Of a stretch of DNA of 64,000 nt, positions 10,786 to 21,900 are shown piece after piece. Each line of letters begins with the position of its first letter. Positions within the stretch are counted from its first letter, which is position 1. The stretch covers positions 124,001 through 188,000 of the forward strand of contig CATNEN010000031.1 of the NCBI GenBank assembly GCA_950097015.1. Direction: 5' to 3'. Below the pieces are notes generated by a model that was not told where the DNA came from, did no database searches, and saw only the letters and a list, made by a program, of their open reading frames with translations. The translations under genes were made by a program, and so were the position numbers. The stretch comes from Macrostomum hystrix. Taxonomy: Eukaryota; Platyhelminthes; Macrostomidae.

Positions 10786-11291
10786 TGATATTTTATTTAC
10801 GAAATGAAAAAAATAATATAAAATAGTCTTCAATCACTACTGGCTGAAAATTAGTCTAAATGATTTGATGCAGTGCAGAATTTATCTATTTATAAATTCG
10901 TACTGACTGTCTCGTCAGTGGGGTTGACATAGCTATGTACATTTGACACAGTGAAATTCTTATCAGTGTACTCACTATTAACAAAACTGGCCCTGATGCA
11001 ATCATTAAATGTACTCACTATTAACAAAACTGGCCCTGATGCAATCATTAAAATTGGCAGTGGAATGCACGTTGACAAAACTGGCTCTGATGAAATGCAT
11101 TAAAAATCCTATCTAAAACAGTTTTTCGAATATTTAATCCCCTTAACAATGAAGTTAAGCTTATTAAAAATACGTGTAAAATTCTGCCCATATTTAGCAT
11201 CTTTTGGTGAAGAAATGGTGAAAATCGGTTGAGCCGTTCGGGAGAAAATCAATTACAAGCAACCAACCAAGCATTTCATTTTTAGTATATT
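10786..11291 (+). repeat. Element 1 tail, copy 1
   Basis: AT-rich unique module. 10786-10860 matches 41290-41375; the sequence after 10860 (TGATTTGATGCAGTGCAG) matches 57649 onward; 11117-11291 matches about 57990-58185. It ends with GAAAATCGGTTGAGCCGTT, a short CAAC-type run and TTTTTAGTATATTA. A further partial match, ending the same way, is at 17880-17971. Confidence 0.8.
10967..11052 (+). repeat. Tandem 43-bp duplication in element 1 tail
   Basis: Two identical copies beginning TGTACTCACTATTAAC, then a diverged third (TTGACAAAACTGGCTCTGATG) to about 11100. Confidence 0.9.
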
Positions 11292-11782
11292 AGAAATGTC
11301 GTACTCTAATGTTTGAAGTTCTAAAATTTGTCAATACATTATAGATACTTAAAACTTTATGTTTATGCTTGTTTGTGCTTGCATATGATAAATGCCTAAA
11401 TTAAAGCTGACAACAACAATAGACTAATTCAATACTTTTAAGGAAGTATCACAAGTGATCCATGCAGAATGCTGATAGAAATAAAGAGAGTGTAGCACAC
11501 ACAAGCTTCCCAGAAAATAGAGCTGCAGTTTGACAGTTTGCTACAGATGTACATTCAAAGCATGCAATTGCTGAATAAAAGATAAGAGCTAAAAAGAGCA
11601 GAGCTGAAAATGGTTTAGGCACATTATGGGGGCACTAACTTTTTAATATACTCATAGTTAAATTTGTTGTTTTTGAAAATCGCATTTCCCAGAAAACTTT
11701 TGGTAAAATGATTTTTTTAATGTCTTGTTAAAATGAATAAATATTTGTTATACCAAAAAATTAAACTTTGTTTAGATATGTT
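11292..11782. other. Unassigned AT-rich sequence
   Basis: No gene, RNA or repeat recognised. Confidence 0.4.
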
Positions 11783-12058
11783 CACATACATGCGCAACCT
11801 CCCAAATCTTTGCCAGCCGTGCGACTTAGTTTTTGCTCTCATTTGCAATTTAGTTCGTTTCATTGCTCTATTTACGACTTTGTTTGCTCTCATTTGCTCT
11901 CTTTTTCTCTCCCCTTTTTCCTTTTCTTCACACCTTCCTTTTTTGTCGCTTGGTCCCCCCTTTGATTTTTTTGTGCTTGGTCGATTGGTTTTTGCGACTT
12001 ACCTTGCTTGGCCCTCGTTTCACCTGGCCGGTTCGACCGGGTGTTGCGCATGTATGTG
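11783..12058 (+). mobile_element. MITE-like element, copy 1
   Basis: 276 bp with 16-bp terminal inverted repeats CACATACATGCGCAAC, a pyrimidine-rich interior and no coding capacity. TGTT flanks both ends (11779-11782 and 12059-12062), a possible 4-bp target duplication. A second, diverged copy lies inverted at 13376-13620. Superfamily not assigned. Confidence 0.65.
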
Positions 12059-13375
12059 TGTTCACCATTTTAATACAAAATAATATAAATACAACTGAGT
12101 CCAGTTAGAGAAACTCAACCTTGTTTGATACAAAGTTTGCTGACAAAACTCAGAAGTGTTTCTGAATTCTTTATAGAACATACAAAGACAAACTCTAAGA
12201 TAGTTCAAGAGAGAGGAAATGGAAAGTATAGCTGTACACTTGAGATCATTGGTTAAAATTCTTTAGAAAGCCTATTCTCAGAAATACATACAGGTGATAA
12301 AGTAAATTGGCTAGAATAACTAAATATGCTACCTAGAAAAAGTGAATACACTACTAGAATAACTAAGTATTGTAGAGTACAGAATTACGATACTATTTAT
12401 TTTAACCAATCATGCGCTAACTACTCTACTCATCCGCTTAGTAGTATTTTTAGAAAATACAAACCAGAAAACATACAAGTACAGCATGTGATTCATTTTA
12501 CAAAAAAGGAGAATCGAATTAATCAAAAATCATGTGACTACTATTAATAGTATCCAATCAATTTTTATGTCATAAGCAACCAGCAATCCCACCAATCATG
12601 TTACCCAAAATCAATCAAAAGGTCAAGAATGTGATAATCCATCTTTTTGTGCTTCTACTAGTTTAGTTGTAAAAAAGTCTAACCTCTCAAGTTGTCAAGT
12701 ATTGACCCAGACTTTTGACACCATTTTGACACCTGTACTTTAAATGCACTCATCAAACCCGAGAGGGCCCGATTCTCTATAAATACAAGAGCTCCGAGGC
12801 AAGCCCAGATTCAGAGTCTCGCCGAGATGAGCAGAGTCTCACAGAAAAGAGAAAACAGAGAGTGGATTGGACTCCAGGTCCAAGACTTGTGGTAAGAGTT
12901 CCTTGAGTTTTCCTAATTAATTATTTATTTATTAGTAAGGCTTTTCTTGAGCTAAGTTAAACCACTCCGAGTAATTGTTAAACCAACGATTAAAGCATAA
13001 TCACAGACATGTGATAACATTGATTATATTACAAAGGGTGAGCGCCAGACTCGTGGTAAAACCTACCAGGGCTGGTAAGAAGGAACACACTCCACAAATG
13101 ACTATTGGTTAACTGACATCAACAACAAATCAGAATCAAGAAGATACTACACCCGATTACTATTGGCCCAGTGTAACTGCAACCGAGACAAGGAGAATAA
13201 ATTAAATTCTCTTGCATTCAAACAATCCAGGTACCTAAAGGGCAACCAGAAGCCAAGTGCATCAAGCACCCGAAGCCTGCAGCAACCAAAGAGAGAGTGA
13301 GAGACAAGAGAACCACTAAACCAAAGAAGGTAAGATCTACAACTTCTGCTAATTAAGTATTAATTACTTGGGCAC
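12059..13375. other. Region between the two MITE-like copies
   Basis: No convincing gene. A TATAAATA box at 12778 follows GAGAGGGCCCGATTCTC and precedes GAGTCTC repeats and purine-rich leader-like sequence with several GTGGTAAG/CAGGTACC-type motifs. This could be a promoter or LTR-type leader of a decayed retroelement, but no second LTR copy was found. Confidence 0.3.
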
Positions 13376-13620
13376 CATACATGTGCAACACCTGGCCGAC
13401 CCGGCTGAACTGGCCGGGTGAAACGAGGGCCAAGCAAGGTAAGTTGCAAAAACCAATTGACCAAGTGCAAAAAATCAAAGGGGGGACCAAGGGACAAAAA
13501 GGAAGGCGTGAAGAAAAGGAAAAAGGGGAGAGAAAAAGAGAGCAAATGAGAGCAAACTAAGTTGTAAATAGAGCAAAAACTAAGTCAGCTGGCAAAGATT
13601 TGGGAAGTTGCGCATGTATG
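13376..13620 (-). mobile_element. MITE-like element, copy 2 (inverted)
   Basis: Reverse-orientation relative of 11783-12058. It shares the ends CATACATG[C/T]GCAAC and the whole interior, with about 30 bp net deletion and scattered substitutions. GGGCAC occurs on both sides, though the exact edge is ambiguous. The two copies form a 1.3-kb-spaced inverted repeat. Confidence 0.62.
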
Positions 13621-14200
13621 TGGGGCACCCAGCAGTTGCTCAAAGTGATAAATTCCTAGAAGAGAAACAGGAACTTATCAATATGATACCAGAAAAAGTA
13701 AATATGCTACCCAGAAATTATTATTTAAATAAAAAATACTAAAGTCTGAATTTATTTGCTATTAATTAATTTCAATAAATTTTCGTGATTAATTAATTTT
13801 TAAATTATTTTATACTAATTTTTTTGTTAAGTTCTATTAATTTGCACTCTGGTGTAAATATGCCACAACCTCCAGGCGATGCTGGTCACCAGGCCAGTGC
13901 TTGTCAGGTAAGGACGATGAGCCACGCACTGCTGTTGCCTGTGCTGCAGCTGCTAACTGCCGCAGGATGGGAAGTTGGCGAGGACAGCAAAGCCCCCAGC
14001 AGCGCATGGAGTATCGTCGGGAATGCAATTGGTGTGGATGACTGAAAGGCCATCTGTTGAGCTGCTGGCAATGCAGAACTGCTGGCCTCTGTCCCTGCTG
14101 CTCTGCCAGGTGGCGACAGGGACCGTGAGACTTACCAACATTGTGTGCTAAAGCTAGCTACATTCAACTGCCATACTTTTAAATCAACCTTCCGAAATAC
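13621..14200. other. Unassigned, possibly decayed retroelement
   Basis: GC-richer stretch at 13850-14160. One plus-strand frame shows a broken CX2C...H...C arrangement (at about 14018-14060, interrupted by a stop), reminiscent of a retroelement zinc knuckle. Too weak to call a gene. Confidence 0.25.
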
Positions 14201-14424
14201 TGAGACAGCGGCACCTGCGGCTGGCTGGGCAAGTGATCAGGGCTGAAGTCTACTGCCCTAAGCCACTGCAGGATGTGCTTCTATGGACTCTGCAGGGACC
14301 TTGCAAGTGTGGACAGGGACAATCAGCCCATTTATATTGACCTGCTCTTCTCCGACACATGCGCCCTCAGCCAGACTTACGGAGTGAAGCATGTCTGCAA
14401 ACTAGCCTTTAAGCACGCATTTTG
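14201..14424 (+). pseudogene. Non-LTR retrotransposon ORF2 C-terminal remnant
   Basis: The plus-strand translation contains LRQRHLRLAGQVIR, then LLW about 20 residues on, and after one frameshift YIDLLFSDTCALSQ. This order (basic RR.R..GH-like segment, LLW, then YID.L..DTG-like end) is the familiar C-terminal tail of many animal LINE reverse transcriptases. There is at least one frameshift and no RT core. Clade not assignable. Confidence 0.5.
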
Positions 14425-15487
14425 ATGCTTCCCCCTTTTCTTAGGCCACTGTGTGGCCAGCAGGTTGACTTTTTTTACTATCTCAGAAACAAATTCTAAG
14501 AAAGCCATACAAAAAATTTGGTAGCATTGAATATTGAATATTGAAATTATTGAGATTCAGATATATTTGGATGCACACAAAAAGGCCATAGGTAGTAAGA
14601 CCCACTCTATAATAAAAAGTATAAAACTTGATAAATGGTAAGAAGGGCAACAGGCTTGATATGCACAACTCATGCACACATATCATCCGAATCCTAATGT
14701 ACATTTTGCACCAAACCCTCCCTATCTAGAGCCATCCTTAGGCAATACCAGAGCCATCCATACCAATCTGAATCTTAGGCTTGCAGACTAGAACATTTTT
14801 TTTCTTTTTGAATGTTGGCTTAGACGTTAGAGACTAGAAACCTGAAAAACCTAGAAACCAAGAAACATAAACCTTAAATTAAGCACTTAGGGCCTATACC
14901 AATGTCTAAAGGCTAAAAATACTCTGACATATATAATAAGTATCCAACAAACTCATAGAGCACACCTTTAGACAAGCTAGGGCCTATAATTAGCAAATCC
15001 TTGGCAAAAAATTTTTAAAACTGAGTTTGAATCTGACACAGATACTTTTGCCTCAAGAATTGATTTTTTTGTTTTCTTAAGTGAAAGTTAAAATTTATAA
15101 TGAAAAATATGCTTGAACCATTGTCATTATGTAATTAAAACATAAAATATTTGATAGAACAAAATGGCAGCAGTAAAAAAGTAACAAAATGTATTAAAAA
15201 TTTATAAATATAGGCCTATTATACAGAAATATAATTTATGTTCCTAGGGTTCATATAAACACTAAAACAGGACTATAATGGACTACAGTGGGACCAACCC
15301 AAGGTAGTCATTTTTTAATTTCTTTTTTTTAATCACATTGGGAGCTTTAGGGCTACTGATAGGCCTATTAAGTTACAATTCATTTTAATTATGGCCCTAA
15401 CTTATTTTAGAAAGCCTAAACACTCAGAAAAAATGAAAATTAGTTCCACACAAAAAGCAGCTAGGCAGCTTAGAAACTTTGTCCGAC
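14425..15487. other. AT-rich intergenic sequence
   Basis: No gene, RNA or structured repeat recognised. Confidence 0.4.
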
Positions 15488-15690
15488 TCGGAATATTCCG
15501 ACACTTATTCCGACATCGTAGGTTAATGTACGAGCGCTACATTACCTGTCAGAATATTCCGACAGTTAGGCCTATTCCGACTCGAAATTGCATGCATACA
15601 TCTAATGAGCTCTCAGACAGTTATTCCGATTCGAAATTAACTGTGGGAATATGACAATCAGACAATGATTCCGACAGGTAGCGCAATGAA
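15488..15690. repeat. Cluster of ATTCCGAC motifs
   Basis: Six TTCCGA[C/T] motifs within about 200 bp, two inside the palindrome GGAATATTCC. A partial inverted repeat pairs GCGCTACATTACCTGTC (about 15533) with GACAGGTAGCGC (about 15675). It lies immediately upstream of the transposase relic and may be its terminal region. Confidence 0.4.
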
Positions 15691-15699
15691 AATGACGCC

Positions 15700-16570
15700 T
15701 GCGCACAACACTGCCGACGGCCTCGTTTTTCGGTGCAAACCAACAATACGTCTCCGTTTGGTGCCCATGAAAAACGCGTATCCATCCGGAAATTCTCATT
15801 CTTCGAAGGATCAAAGTTGAATCCGATGGACATCGTAGGCTTCATCACACATTATCTGCTCGGTGTGTCGCAAAAGTGAGTAAAGTCGGTTTACGATCAT
15901 TTAAATGGCAGAAATACATTTAAATGATCGTGAACCAAAGGGAGGGGGTTTTGGTGTAAGTAGTAGCAGTAAACCGAAATTGATCACTATCGGGATACAC
16001 ACTACCTTCGGTTTACGATCATTTACATACAGATTCTCCATTCATATGATCGTAAACCGAAGCTGAGGGGGGTAGTGGAGATGTAATAGTATACTAATTC
16101 ATTTGTTTTCATCCACAGATCTCTGCAGACGATTACGGAGTCGAGTCGGAAAAATAAGCTGCCGTACAGTGGTCGAACTATTGTCGTGACATTATGTGCG
16201 AATGGTTTAAAAGTCAACGAGACAGCATCATGATTGGTGGCGTCGGTCACACCGTCGAAATCGACGAAAGTCTCTTCGGACCCAAAATGAAGTACAACAA
16301 AGGTGCCCGAAAAGGCTGTCAGATATGGGTCTTCGGAATGGTTGACCACGATGACGGACGCTGCATCATTTGGCCTGTAGTTGACAGATCGGCCGAAACA
16401 CTTCTACCGCTCATTCAAGAGTTTGTGCAGCCCGGAACGGCGATTTACAGTGACAGATGGGCAGCTTACTTGAAAGTGGAAGAGATGGGTTACACCCATA
16501 TTGGACCGTGTCACACAAGGACACTTTGTGACGATAATTCGTAATTCTGAGAAGCGTGAGGTGCACATCG
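15700..16570 (+). pseudogene. ISXO2-like (IS1595-type) DDE transposase, broken
   Basis: The 5' part encodes a DGLVFRCK segment and, after a frameshift, EKRVSIRKFSFFEGSKL: the N-terminal zinc-ribbon and linker region of ISXO2-like transposases. A likely intron (donor GTGAGT at 15876, acceptor TTTTCATCCACAG ending 16118) interrupts it. After it comes VQWSNYCRDIMCEW and the catalytic domain HTVEIDESLFG (first Asp), YSDRWAAY (second Asp) and, in a shifted frame, FVTIIR...VHIE (candidate Glu). Disruptions seen: a frameshift near 15740, an in-frame TAA at 16155, non-matching splice phase, and a further shift near 16505. Such transposases occur in both bacteria and animal transposons; the intron favours the latter. 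Confidence 0.75.
15886..16061. repeat. Two hairpins sharing one stem, inside the transposase intron
   Basis: 15886-15938 pairs CGGTTTACGATCATTTA with TAAATGATCGTGAACC. 16005-16061 pairs the same left arm with CATATGATCGTAAACCG. A third partial arm (GTAAACCGA) lies between them. It looks like a small fold-back insertion. Confidence 0.7.
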
Positions 16571-16571
16571 A

Positions 16572-16645
16572 ACCCCATACCCCTGGCTTCCCCCTGGACC
16601 CCTGGCTTCCCCTTAGACCCCTGGCTTCCCTCTGGACCCCTGTTT
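16572..16645 (-). repeat. 20-bp GC-rich minisatellite, short block
   Basis: About 3.5 units of CCCCTGGCTTCCC..TGGAC, the reverse complement of the larger block at 17187-17465. Confidence 0.8.
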
Positions 16646-17186
16646 TTCCTATTGACATCTTGGCTACCCTCTTTCCTAAAGAACTTGTGTATGAATCACT
16701 CAAATAATCTTTCAACCTTCGCCTAGTCGACTAAAAAACTTGGTTATATTAATTTGATAACTTGATAAAATAATATTACTCCTGGAAGTAGAATATGTAT
16801 ATAAAGTATATATAGTATATAGTATAACAGATAGTGTTGAATATATCATTTTTATTTACTACACCAGTATACCCAAGCTTTCTACCCCAAGTCAGCCTTT
16901 CTACTCCAACTCAGCCCTGGCTATCTAAAACCTTTCCATGCCTAACCATGCCTAACAATGCCTCCCATTTCGTGAACTGCTGAACATGATAAAAATTACT
17001 ACCAAACAGATTTCAGCTCTGCCATGCAGAGGCGTGTTCCGCGCTATCATGTAAAAAGGATTCACGGAGAGGGATCTTTCGACCTTCTTTTATCAAAGAA
17101 GTCGAAGTCTTCTGGAGCATCATCGAGTTTCAGACGTGGCGATTCCAAAATTTCTACTGGCGTTCCTCATGATAGTCATGAGGGGT
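16646..17186. other. Spacer between inverted minisatellite blocks
   Basis: AT-rich spacer with no recognised gene. The frame at 17024-17190 (starting MQRRVPRYHVKRIHG) is short and unrecognised. Confidence 0.35.
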
Positions 17187-17465
17187 CCAGGGTGAAGCCA
17201 GGGGTCAGGAGGGAAGCCAGGGGTTGGGAGGGAAGCCAGGAGTTGGAAGGGAAGCCAGGATCGTTGGAAGGGAAGCCAGGGGTTGGGAGGGAAGCCAGGA
17301 GTTGGGAGGGAAGCCAGGGGTTGGGAGGGAAGCCAGGGGTCCAGAGGGAAGCCAGGGATCCAGAGTGAAGCCAGGGGTCAGGAGGGAAGCCAGGGGTCCA
17401 GAGGGAAGCCTGGGGTTGGGAGGGAAGCCAGGGGTCAGGAAGGAAGCCAGGGCTCAGGAAGGTCG
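17187..17465 (+). repeat. 20-bp G-rich minisatellite, long block
   Basis: About 14 units of GGGAAGCCAGGGGTTGGGAG with GTCAGGA and GTCCAGA variants. The plus strand has dense GGG/GGGG runs with short loops, suited to G-quadruplex formation. Confidence 0.9.
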
Positions 17466-17536
17466 TCATTCTCCTCTTGTGAAGTTCTTTAGGTCGCTTC
17501 ACAAACCTAAAAGTCTAGTCTATGCACAATGGTAAG

Positions 17537-17635
17537 TTGTCTATATGGTTTCAGAGTTAGACAACGCTCAATTACCACGAGTGGCGAAGCCACGAGTGGA
17601 TTTGAGCGTTGTCTATGATGAAACCATATACACAA
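17537..17635. repeat. Long imperfect hairpin (MITE-like)
   Basis: Left arm TTGTCTATATGGTTTCA...AGACAACGCTCAA pairs with TTGAGCGTTGTCTA...GAAACCATATACACAA around a GTGGCGAAGCCAC centre. About 99 bp, no coding capacity. Confidence 0.75.
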
Positions 17636-17684
17636 TATTATTGTCTTATTGGCCAAGCCTACTCACGTAGCCTGTGACAATCGT

Positions 17685-17708
17685 GCATTGCCACATATGT
17701 GGCAATGC
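17685..17708. repeat. Perfect 24-bp palindrome
   Basis: Symmetric about CACATATGTG, with arms GCATTGC and GCAATGC. Isolated; function unknown. Confidence 0.8.
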
Positions 17709-17789
17709 ATGTCTATTTTAAAAAACTGGCGTGCTTTAGTTTAAAGAAAAGAAATAGACAATCTGATCTCTTTACCATAGACATGCAAA

Positions 17790-17971
17790 TGCTCGATCTA
17801 GAGCTAGACTTAAAGACTTTAAAAAAAGATTTATCAGTTAGTAGTAGAGACGAAGAAACTTGTTCAGCATTATCATTTGAAGAAATGGTGAAAATCGGTT
17901 GCGCCGTTCGGGAGAAAATCAATTACAAGCAAGCAAGCAAGCAAGCAAGATTTTCATTTTTAGTATATTAG
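17790..17971 (+). repeat. Orphan element 1-type tail upstream of copy 2
   Basis: 17880-17971 matches the end of the element 1 tail (GAAATGGTGAAAATCGG, CGCCGTTCGGGAG, a (CAAG)n run, TTTTTAGTATATTAG) and abuts the start of the next element directly. It is the 3' remnant of a preceding copy. Confidence 0.7.
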
Positions 17972-18067
17972 ACTAGCAAGTTTTGCCCCCCTTTGGGGAG
18001 CAGAAATATTTTTAATTCGTCTAGTATATACATTTTAGCAGCTGAATTTACAGCTTTTTAAAGCTAC

Positions 18068-18998
18068 AATGATCCCCCAGTTGACAATGATCAACCAGTT
18101 GACAATGATCCCCCAGTTGACAATGATCCCCCAGTCGACAATGATCAACCAGTTGACAATGATCCCCTAATTGATGATGATCACCCAGTTGACAATGATC
18201 GCCCACTTGACAAAGATCCCATAGTTGACAATGAACCCCCAGTTGACAAGGATCCCCCAGTTGATGATGACTCCCCATAGATGATGATCCCCAGTTGACA
18301 ATGATCCCCCAGTTGACAATGATCCCCCAGTTGACAATGATCCCCCAGTTGACAATGATACCCCAGTTGACAATGATCCCCCAGGTGATGAGGAACCCCC
18401 AGTTGACAATGATCCCCCAGTTGACAATGATCCCCCAGTTGACAATGATCCCCCAGTCGACAATTATCTCTTAGTTGACTATGATCCCCCATTCGATGAT
18501 GACTCCCAATTGATGATGATCCCCACTTGACCATGACAATGATCCCCAAGTTGACAATGATCTCCCAGTTGACAATAATCCCCCAATTGATGATGATCAC
18601 GCAGTTGACAATGATCCCCCAGTTAATGATGACTCTCCATTGATGATGATCCCCAGTTGACAATGTTCCCCCAGTTGACAATGTTCCCACAGTTGACAAT
18701 GATCCCCCAGTTGATGATGATCACGCAGTTGACAATGATCCCCCAGTTGACAATGATCCCCCAGTTGACAATGATCTCCCAGTTGACAATGATCCCCCAG
18801 TCGACAATTATCTCTCAGTTGACTATGATCCCCCATTTGATGATGACTCCCAATTGATGATGATCCCCAGTTGACCATGATCCCCCATTTGATGATAATT
18901 CCCCAGTTGATAATTATCCCCCAGTTGACAATTGTCCCCCAGTTGACAATGATCCTCCAGTTGACAATGATCCCCCAGTTGACAATTATCCCCCAGTT
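18068..18998 (+). repeat. 18-bp satellite array, copy 2 (about 52 units)
   Basis: Same unit as 6884-8645, with more variants (CAATTATC, GATCACGCAG). It joins the 23-bp array abruptly at CCCCCAGTTCTGGTTTAGCC. Confidence 0.93.
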
Positions 18999-18999
18999 C

Positions 19000-21900
19000 T
19001 GGTTTAGCCATGATTCAAACGCTGGTTTAGCCATGATTCAAACGCTGGTTTAGCCATGATTCTAACTCTTGTTTAGCCATGATTCAAGCTCTGGTTTAGC
19101 CATGATTCAAGCTCTGGTTCAGCCATGATTCAGACTTTGGGTTAGCGATGATTCAAACTCTGGTTTAGCCATGATTCAAGCTCTGGTTTAGCCATGATTC
19201 AAACTCAGGTTTAGCCATGATTCAAGCTCTGGTTTAGCCATGATTCAGACTCTGGTTTAGCCATGATTCAAACGCTTGGTTAGCCATGATTCAACTCTGG
19301 TTTACCCATGATTCAAACTCTGGTTTAGCCATGATTCAAACTCTGGTTTAGCCATGATTCAAACTTTAGTTTAGCCATGATTCCAGCTCTGGTTTAGTCA
19401 TGATTCAAGCTCTGGTTTAGCCATGATTCAGACTCTGGTTTAGCCATGATTCAAACGCTTGGTTAGCTATGATTCAAACTCTGGTTTAGCCATGATTCAA
19501 ACTCCGGTTTAGCCATGATTCAAGCTCTGGTTTAGCGATCATTCAAACTCTGGTTTAGCCATGATTCAAACTCTGGTTTAGCCATGATTCAAGCTCTGGT
19601 TTAGCCATGATTCAAACTCCGGTTTAGCCATGATTCAAGCTCTGGTTTAGCCATGATTCAAACGCTGGTTTAGCCATGATTCAAACTCTGGTTTAGCCAT
19701 GATTCAAACTCCGGTTTAGCCATGATTCAAACTCAGGTTTACCCATGATTCAAACTCTGGTTTAGCCATGATTCAAACTCAGGTTTACCCATGATTCAAA
19801 CTCTGGTTTAGCCATGATTCAAGCTCTGGTTTAGCCATGATTCAGACGCTGGTTTAGCCATGATTCAAGCTCTGGTTTAGCCATGATTCAAACTCTGGTT
19901 TAGCCATGATTCAAGCTCTGGTTTAGCCATGATTCAGACTCTGGTTTAGCCATGATTAAAACGCTTGGTTAGTTATGATTCAAACTCTGGTTTAGCCGTG
20001 ATTCAAACTCTGGTTTAGCCATGATTCAAACTCCGGTTTAGCCATGATTCAAACTCTGGTTTAGCCATGATTCAGACTGTGGTTTAGCCATGATTTAGAC
20101 TCTGGTTTGGCCATGATTCAAGCTCTGGTTTAGCCATGATTCAGACGCTGGTTTAGCCATGATTCAAACGCTTGGTTAGCTATGATTCAAACTCTGGTTT
20201 AGCCATGATTCAAACTATGGTTTAGCCATGATTCAAGCTCTGGTTTAGCCATGATTCAAACTCTGGTTTAGCCATGATTCAAGCTCTGGTTTAGCCATGA
20301 TTCAGACTCTGGTTTAGCCATGATTCAAGCTCTGGTTTAGCCATGATTCAGACTCTGGTTTAGCCATGATTCAAACGCTTGGTTAGAGCTATGATTCAAA
20401 CTCTGGTTTAGCCATGATTCAAACTCTGGTTTAGCCATGATTCAAGCTCTGGTTTAGCCATGATTCAGACTCTGGTTTAGCCATGATTAAAACGCTTGGT
20501 TAGTTATGATTCAAACTCTGGTTTAGCCATGATTCAAACTCTGGTTTAGCCATGATTCAAACTCCGGTTTAGCCATGATTCAAACTCAGGTTTACCCATG
20601 ATTCAAACTCTGGTTTAGCCATGATTCAGACTGTGGTTTAGCCATGATTCAGACTCTGGTTTGGCCATGATTCAAGCTCTGGTTTAGCCATGATTCAGAC
20701 GCTGGTTTAGCCATGATTCAAACGCTTGGTTAGCCATGATTCAAACTCTGGTTTAGCCATGATTTAATCTCTGGTTTAGCCATGATTCAAACTCCGGTTT
20801 AGCCATGATTGAATCTCTGGTTTAGCCATGATTCAAACTCCGGTTTAGCCATGATTCAAGCTCTGGTTTAGCCATGATTCAAGCTCTGGTTTATCCATGA
20901 TTCAAACTCCGGTTTAGCCATGATTCAAACTCTGGTTTAGCCATGATTCAAACGCTTGGTTAGCTATGATTCAAACTCTGGTTTAGCCATGATTCAAACT
21001 CTGGTTTAGCCATGAATTAAACTCCGGTTTAGCCATGAATAAAACTCTGGTTTAGCCATGATTCAGTCTCTGGTTTGGCCATGATTCAAACTCTGGTTTA
21101 GCCATGATTCAGACGCTGGTTTAGCCATGATTCAAGCTCTGGTTTAGCCATGATTCAGACTCTGGTTTAGCCATGATTCAAACGCTTCGTTAGCTATGAT
21201 TCAAACTCTGGTTTAGCCATGATTCAAGCTCTGGTTTAGCCATGATTCAAACTCTGGTTTAGCCATGATTCAAGCTCTGGTTTAGCCAAGATTCAGACTC
21301 TGGTTTAGCCATGATTCAAACGCTTGGTTAGAGCTATGATTCAAACTCTGGTTTAGCCATGATTCAAACTCTGGTTTAGCCATGATTCAAGCTCTGGTTT
21401 AGCCATGATTCAGACTCTGGTTTAGCCATGATTAAAACGCTTGGTTAGTTATGATTCAAACTCTGGTTTAGCCATGATTCAAACTCTGGTTTAGCCATGA
21501 TTCAAACTCCGGTTTAGCCATGATTCAAACTCAGGTTTACCCATGATTCAAACTCTGGTTTAGCCATGATTCAGACTGTGGTTTAGCCATGATTCAGACT
21601 CTGGTTTAGCCATGATTCAAACGCTTGGTTAGCTATGATTCAAACTCTGGTTTAGCCATGAATAAAACTCTGGTTTAGCCATGATTCAGTCTCTGGTTTG
21701 GCCATGATTCAAACTCTGGTTTAGCCATGATTCAGACGCTGGTTTAGCCATGATTCAAGCTCTGGTTTAGCCATGATTCAGACTCTGGTTTAGCCATGAT
21801 TAAAACGCTTGGTTAGTTATGATTCAAACTCTGGTTTAGCCATGATTCAAACTCTGGTTTAGCCATGATTCAAACTCCGGTTTAGCCATGATTCAAACTC

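Larger units (their letters stand above)
6787..11291 (+). mobile_element. Composite satellite-bearing element 1, copy 1
   Basis: Recognised by comparison with 17972-58185, which has the same modules in the same order. The modules are: leader starting ACTAGCAAGTTTTGCC with a CCCC-TTCG-GGGG hairpin and about 75 bp of unique sequence; an 18-bp satellite; a 23-bp satellite; an AT-rich tail (10786-11291) ending GTGAAAATCGGTTGAGCCG, a short (CAAC) run and TTTTTAGTATATTA. No open frame encodes a mobility protein, so it would be non-autonomous. Similar plans (terminal hairpin, central tandem repeats, microsatellite near the 3' end) are known in Helentron-associated and Pearl-type elements; assignment to these is inference. 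An RTE-like or SINE-like 3' tail is an alternative reading of the CGGTTGAGCCG motif. Confidence 0.65.

Noticed and set aside
12700-13375. Possible LTR of a separate retrotransposon (TATAAATA at 12778)
   Set aside because: No second LTR copy, no polypurine tract or coding region in order; kept only as a regional note.
17176-17502. Frames through the G-rich minisatellite (EGSQGLGGKPGV-like)
   Set aside because: Repeat-driven, on both strands, unconnected to any gene.
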